Source: Bacteroidota bacterium (GTDB lineage Bacteria; Bacteroidota; Bacteroidia; Cytophagales; Cyclobacteriaceae). From it: a stretch of DNA of 58,934 bases. Of this stretch, positions 55,241-58,934 are shown one piece after another. The translations under genes and the position numbers were made by a program. The notes below the pieces were generated by a model, which saw only the letters and a program-made list of their open reading frames with translations, searched no databases and was not told the DNA's origin. The stretch covers positions 1-58,934 of the forward strand of contig CANIVF010000022.1 of assembly GCA_947470895.1 (NCBI GenBank). Direction: 5' to 3'. The first letter of the stretch is position 1. The number at the start of each line of letters is the position of its first letter.

Positions 55241-56079
55241 TCGTTCAACAATAAATTATCAATCAACCTCACTTCACCCACATGCCCTGCAATTAAAAGT
55301 ATCGCATTGGTTTTAACGCTTTCTGTCTGTACAAAGTTTGTTGCCTCTGCTAATTCGAGATATTCAAGACTTACGCCTGGTTTTGATTCACAATATTTTT
55401 TCACCTCCTCTTTGATCAAAGACAAAGAAAGCCCTTGTTCTAAAAGTTTCTTAGCCAGCTGTAACGATTGATAGAAGACCAGAGCATTCTGTCGTTGTTC
55501 ATCACTGAGGCGCCTATTGCGGGAAGACATGGCCAAACCATCTTTTTCCCTTTGAATAGGAACGCATCGCAGTTGCACATTGAATTTTAGCTCCTGAACC
55601 AGGTTTTCTACAATTTTGAATTGCTGAAAATCCTTTTGGCCAAAATAGGCTATGTGGGGCTGAACAATATTAAACAACTTCGATACCACCTTAGCTACTC
55701 CACTAAAATGTCCTGGTCTGAATTTTCCCTCCATAATTTGTTCAAGGGATCCGAAATCAAACGCGATTATCGAATTCTCAGGGTAAATCTCATCATTTGA
55801 TGGATGGAAAAGAACATCACAGCCTACCAATTTCAACATATCGATGTCCCTCTCTATGGTTCTTGGATACTTGGCTAAATCATCCGGGTTATTAAACTGG
55901 GTTGGGTTTACGTAAATACTACATACTGTTATAGTATTCTCTTTACGCGATTCCTTGATTAGGGCAAGATGCCCTTCATGAAGAGCCCCCATAGTGGGCA
56001 CAAAACCAACCGATTTTACAACCGATTTTTTTTGGTCTAAAAAGGCCCTTAGAGGTCCAATTTGTGAGAAAATATCCAT
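55237..56079 (-). CDS. panC: Pantoate--beta-alanine ligase
   Basis: 280 residues from the chosen ATG at 56077-56079. An in-frame ATG 12 codons upstream (56115) lies before the predicted transcription start at about 56096, so the later one is preferred; it also fits the family N-terminus. [14 protein letters not shown] (HxGH), [34 protein letters not shown] and MSSRNRRLS are intact. It joins pantoate and beta-alanine with ATP. panD follows with four-base overlap. Confidence 0.95.
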   Translation of the reverse strand: MDIFSQIGPLRAFLDQKKSVVKSVGFVPTMGALHEGHLALIKESRKENTITVCSIYVNPTQFNNPDDLAKYPRTIERDIDMLKLVGCDVLFHPSNDEIYPENSIIAFDFGSLEQIMEGKFRPGHFSGVAKVVSKLFNIVQPHIAYFGQKDFQQFKIVENLVQELKFNVQLRCVPIQREKDGLAMSSRNRRLSDEQRQNALVFYQSLQLAKKLLEQGLSLSLIKEEVKKYCESKPGVSLEYLELAEATNFVQTESVKTNAILLIAGHVGEVRLIDNLLLNE

Positions 56080-56101
56080 TTCAGGGCTTTTTTCGGGGTT
56101 G

Positions 56102-56129
56102 CAAATATAGTCCATATATCGGAAGGCAA
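56102..56129 (-). promoter_or_regulatory. panC promoter (TATATTTG with upstream TTG)
   Basis: On the minus strand TATATTTG (56109-56102) lies 17 bases after TTG (56129-56127). The start site expected near 56096 lies between the two possible panC ATGs. Confidence 0.6.
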
Positions 56130-56130
56130 G

Positions 56131-56161
56131 TTGAAGAAGGGGTAAAAATTCAGTACTTTTG
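56131..56161 (+). promoter_or_regulatory. Promoter of the glycogen-synthase-like gene
   Basis: TTG at 56131-56133, 20 bases, then TACTTTTG at 56154-56161. A start site near 56168 supports the ATG at 56198 over an upstream TTG. It is divergent from the panC promoter, with the boxes only about 20 bases apart. Confidence 0.75.
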
Positions 56162-56197
56162 GGGCTCGGTTTTCTGTCCGAATTAAAAAATCAAGAT

Positions 56198-57001
56198 ATG
56201 TCCAAGATTCGTATTCTTTATGTTGCCAGTGAGATCAACCCTTTTTTGCAAACCACCGAGGTATCCGATTTCGTAAGAAAATTACCTCAGGCGATGCAGG
56301 AGAGAGGAATGGAGATACGTATTCTCGTGCCCAGGTTCGGATTGATTAACGAGAGAAAAAATCGTTTACATGAAGTTGTTCGTCTTTCGGGTATCAACAT
56401 TGCAGTAGGTGACGAAGAGAAACCCTTGATCATAAAGGTAGCTTCCATACCCAATGCCAAATTACAAGTCTATTTCATTGATAATGAAGACTATTTCCAT
56501 CGTAAATCGGTATTTCACGATAAGGAAAATAAGTTTTACGAAGATAATGACGAGCGTGCCATCTTCTTCTGCAAAGGAGTTATAGAAACCGTGCGTAAAC
56601 TTGGCTGGGCGCCCGATATCGTTCATTGCAATGATTGGATTACCAGCTTCATCCCATTGTACCTGAAAACCACGTATAAGAACGATCCGTTATTTAAAAA
56701 CACAAAGACCGTTTTCACCATTTATGACAACAGCTTTAGCCACAAATTTAAAGGTGACCTTATGGGCAAGGTTCGGATGATGGACATTGAAGATAATATG
56801 TTGGGACATTTAAAAACTGCAGATTACGAAGGCTTTATTAAATTAGGGGCCCAATTCTCCGATGTTGTTTTAATGGCTGGGGACAATAAAAAGTTAGAAG
56901 GATTAGTTAAGAAGCTTAAAGAGACGAAAATTGAAACCATCGAAAAAGACGACAACTATACTGAATCGTTTTACAACCTTTATACCGACCTGGTTGGCTA
57001 A
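56198..57001 (+). CDS. Short glycogen/starch synthase-like protein (GT5 N-terminal half)
   Basis: 267 residues. The opening KIRILYVASEINPF and later FCKGVIETVRKLGWAPDIVHCNDWITSFIPLYLKT and VFTIYDNSF match the N-terminal Rossmann half of GT5 glycogen synthase. The usual KTGGLADV ADP-glucose loop is replaced by LQTTEVSDFV, and the whole C-terminal half is absent. Catalysis as a synthase is therefore unlikely; a regulatory or other glycosyl-binding role is possible. Such short proteins between panC and DUF4270/glmS recur in Cytophagales (from memory). Coupled to the next gene. Confidence 0.8.
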   Translation: MSKIRILYVASEINPFLQTTEVSDFVRKLPQAMQERGMEIRILVPRFGLINERKNRLHEVVRLSGINIAVGDEEKPLIIKVASIPNAKLQVYFIDNEDYFHRKSVFHDKENKFYEDNDERAIFFCKGVIETVRKLGWAPDIVHCNDWITSFIPLYLKTTYKNDPLFKNTKTVFTIYDNSFSHKFKGDLMGKVRMMDIEDNMLGHLKTADYEGFIKLGAQFSDVVLMAGDNKKLEGLVKKLKETKIETIEKDDNYTESFYNLYTDLVG

Positions 57002-58388
57002 GGCTACCACGCTGCTTTCTGTTTTATTTTTTTTAGTTGCCTGCGAAGAGGATGTGAACACTTTGGGCTTCAAAAGCGGGCAAAACAAGTTTAAAGTTTA
57101 CTATGCTGAGATCCCACTTGAGCCAAGTGTTCTTTTGATGGATTCTCTGCGTACAACAAACCTTAGCGGAGAGACAACCAGACTATTAGCAGGTAGTTAT
57201 GCAGATCCTGTTTTTGGATTGATAAATGCGCAGGCCATGATGCAGTTTAAATCGGCCAACATAACCACTCCCATTACTTCTACATCTGAATTTGATTCTA
57301 TTGTATTTCAAATTCGTTTTGATTTTTATCAATATGGGAGTACTAGCCAAACGTCACAATCCTTTGCTATTCACGAAATCATGGAAGAATTAGACTATAA
57401 AAAGGATTACTTTTTCAATTCAGATGTTCAGGTTGACCCGAACCCACTCGGTGATACTTCGGTTTATGTAAACTATGAATTTTTCAAAAAAGAATTTGAA
57501 GATACGGATACTGACTCCGTTATAACACTAAAGGTGAAACTTAGAGACAGTTTTGGCCAACGGCTTTTTGATGCCGCTGACATAGAGGATGTGAACTATA
57601 CCGATTTTGATTTGTTCAAAACTAATTTTAAAGGGTTAGCCATCATTCCCCAACAATCTGATAAAATTGTTGGCTTTAACCCAAGCGACTTAAATAGCGC
57701 TCTCTTTCTTTATTACCATGAAGGCAATGTCAAAAAAACGATTTCATTCAATTTATCCTTCACACAGGGATATTATCAAAGCATCGCGTTTACGAAAATT
57801 TTAAATGATCGGTCATCGACAGAATTATCTGGCCTTACTCAATTCAATAGTGATTTTGATCCCGGACCTAAACGATACATTCAGGGTGGTACATCGATAA
57901 TTACAAAGCTTGATCTTTCGAAATACTATGAATACATCGATACTATACCTAACCTGATGATCAATTCCGCTGAATTAGAAATCTCAGCTGTAGAAACGGC
58001 ATCCAATTTCAAAGTTCCTAAATCACTAACGGTATCCATGCTTCGCTCAAATAACCGTTTCAAAACAATTAAAAATGATCAAGATTCATTAGACTTCATT
58101 AATTTCAATGGAAAAGTTGCTATCGGAGATCAATTGAAATTTTTTATTGCCAAGGATGAAGGAGCTACTTTTTCAATGGACTATTCCTCTACAACTAATA
58201 TTTATAACGGATTTCCAACTCTGTTTTTTCAGAAACTTTATAATTTAAAGTCTGAACAACGTTTTCCTTTTTGGGCATTACGCCCAGGAGATCCACAACC
58301 TGGTAAATCAGTTGACCGTTTAGTGTTTCCAAAAGATAAACTCAAACTTAAAATTTATTATACCAGATCAACGTTAGATAACCAATAA
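56994..58388 (+). CDS. DUF4270 family lipoprotein
   Basis: 464 residues from a TTG at 56994 that overlaps the preceding stop by eight bases. This start gives a proper lipoprotein signal, AKATTLLSVLFFLVAC|EED (Cys at about 18). A longer frame to 56931 lacks a better signal, so the start is a judgement. The mature part matches DUF4270: LLMDSLRTTNLSGETTRLLAGSYADPVFG and GKLKI-type C-terminal strands with LDLSKYYEYI. It is an envelope protein of unknown function, largely limited to Bacteroidota, next to glmS. Confidence 0.85.
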   Translation: MAKATTLLSVLFFLVACEEDVNTLGFKSGQNKFKVYYAEIPLEPSVLLMDSLRTTNLSGETTRLLAGSYADPVFGLINAQAMMQFKSANITTPITSTSEFDSIVFQIRFDFYQYGSTSQTSQSFAIHEIMEELDYKKDYFFNSDVQVDPNPLGDTSVYVNYEFFKKEFEDTDTDSVITLKVKLRDSFGQRLFDAADIEDVNYTDFDLFKTNFKGLAIIPQQSDKIVGFNPSDLNSALFLYYHEGNVKKTISFNLSFTQGYYQSIAFTKILNDRSSTELSGLTQFNSDFDPGPKRYIQGGTSIITKLDLSKYYEYIDTIPNLMINSAELEISAVETASNFKVPKSLTVSMLRSNNRFKTIKNDQDSLDFINFNGKVAIGDQLKFFIAKDEGATFSMDYSSTTNIYNGFPTLFFQKLYNLKSEQRFPFWALRPGDPQPGKSVDRLVFPKDKLKLKIYYTRSTLDNQ

Positions 58389-58391
58389 CCT

Positions 58392-58788
58392 ATGTGTGGA
58401 ATAGTTGCGTACGTGGGCCCTCGTCAAGCTCATGAAGTAATCATCAAAGGTCTCAAACGATTAGAGTATCGTGGTTATGATAGCACAGGCATTGCGTTAT
58501 TAAACGGTGGCCTCAATATTTATAAAAAGAAAGGAAAAGTCTCCGAGTTGGAATCCTTTTTAAAAGGTCAGACATTAGATAGTCACATCGGTATGGGGCA
58601 CACACGTTGGGCCACCCATGGCGAACCTAATGATGAAAATGCTCACCCCCATTATTCTGCCACAAAAAAACTAGCCATTATTCATAATGGTATTATCGAA
58701 AATTATTCATCCTTAAAACAGGATCTTTTAAGGAAGGGGCATACTTTTCTGAGTGAAACAGACACTGAAGTTTTTATTCATTTCATAG
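58392..58788 (+). pseudogene. glmS: glmS, 5' part only, interrupted by an IS21-like element
   Basis: About 132 codons of the glutamine amidotransferase (Ntn) domain: MCGIVAYVG with catalytic Cys2, KRLEYRGYDSTGIAL, MGHTRWATHGEPNDENAHPH and SETDTEVFIHFI. The full enzyme is about 610 residues. After FIHFI the reading frame enters TGGATATTCC, the end of the element, and stops at 58817. The isomerase half is missing from the window. GlmS makes glucosamine-6-P for wall and LPS and is usually essential without exogenous amino sugars. The gene follows the DUF4270 gene directly, as the native locus would. Confidence 0.9.
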
Positions 58789-58934
58789 TGGATATTCCGG
58801 TTAACGTGACCACTTGATTCCGGAGCCAAGTGACCACCAAAAGTTAAGTCGTTAGTTGAGTTAAAAAATGTATTGATTTTTCGGTTGATCACAGCCTGGT
58901 TTTAGTTTTCGTATTCGGTTAGTTCTTCTGCTAA
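58789..58934 (-). mobile_element. IS21-like insertion sequence, one end, running off the window
   Basis: The end starts TGGATATTCCGG at 58789 and has two ~24-bp units with GATTCCGG...GTGACCAC, then TTGAGTTAAAAAATGTATTGA, matching the left end of the 251-bp mini-element at 13068. On the minus strand a reading frame ends at 58902-58904, so the transposase-side genes point towards this end. The rest lies beyond the window. Confidence 0.75.
58902..58934 (-). CDS. C-terminal tip of an IS-encoded protein (probably IstB-like)
   Basis: Only the last ten residues (LAEELTEYEN, then TAA) are present. Position just inside an IS21-like end, where the helper ATPase istB usually stops, suggests its identity. 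Sequence alone is too short to prove it. Confidence 0.4.
   Translation of the reverse strand, partial: LAEELTEYEN

Overview
The window looks like a chromosomal contig of a Bacteroidota bacterium, most likely Cytophagales (Cyclobacteriaceae/Chryseolinea-like; the rank is an inference). Evidence: TAnnTTTG-type -7 promoter boxes, no consistent Shine-Dalgarno sequences, a type IX secretion C-terminal sorting domain, and Bacteroidota-typical families (DUF4270, DUF3667, WbqC, FISUMP, DUF4403). Both ends fall inside broken genes, and the right end lies inside an insertion sequence, so the window may be a whole contig that stopped at a repeat.

Left part (1-17 kb) is accessory and damaged. A secreted subtilase carries a frameshift and an in-frame stop, and sits behind a small lipoprotein. 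A DUF4403 protein appears to lack its C-terminus. Next come an amidohydrolase, a Lys/Glu-rich secreted protein, a TPR lipoprotein, a DUF1801 protein and an alkaline phosphatase. A sensor histidine kinase is decayed to its membrane and PAS parts. A two-subunit molybdenum hydroxylase follows. From 12.1 to 17.0 kb lies a mobile-element graveyard: a broken tyrosine recombinase, a 251-bp mini-element with IS21-like ends that truncates a secreted protein, a FISUMP lipoprotein with 291-bp internal repeats, and a noncoding stretch holding diverged direct repeats, GGTATG/CATACC motifs and a tRNA-like 3' end with its own terminator.

Middle part (17-40 kb) is mostly housekeeping. It holds a Tat-exported GH116 glycosidase; the mltG-thioesterase-yihY operon; tsaC and wbqC-like genes; clpC; an operon of threonine aldolase, DUF3667, rarA and a vWA membrane protein; initiator tRNA-Met with a clear promoter and terminator; a secreted CHAT protease; era and der; a small Ala-rich lipoprotein; a SprT-like protein; a murQ plus amino-sugar kinase pair for MurNAc recycling; and an RDD protein with an overlapping cytochrome b5-like ORF.

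Right part (40-59 kb) has a lipoprotein M19 dipeptidase, then the conserved SpoIIM / membrane protein / DUF4129 / DUF4350 / MoxR / DUF58 cluster. It continues with a very large type IX-secreted metallopeptidase-like protein, an acyl-CoA dehydrogenase, and the panC-panD-flippase-rfaE2-YugP operon, which is divergent from a short glycogen-synthase-like gene, a DUF4270 lipoprotein and glmS. glmS is cut after about 132 codons by an IS21-like element. That is notable because glmS is normally needed for amino-sugar synthesis, and the window also carries the MurNAc recycling genes.

I see no CRISPR array, no clear defence system and no unequivocally new system. The best leads are the interrupted glmS, the paired IS21-like ends (full element and mini-element), the subtilase broken at a potential slippery site, the stand-alone secreted CHAT protein and the glycogen-synthase-like half protein.
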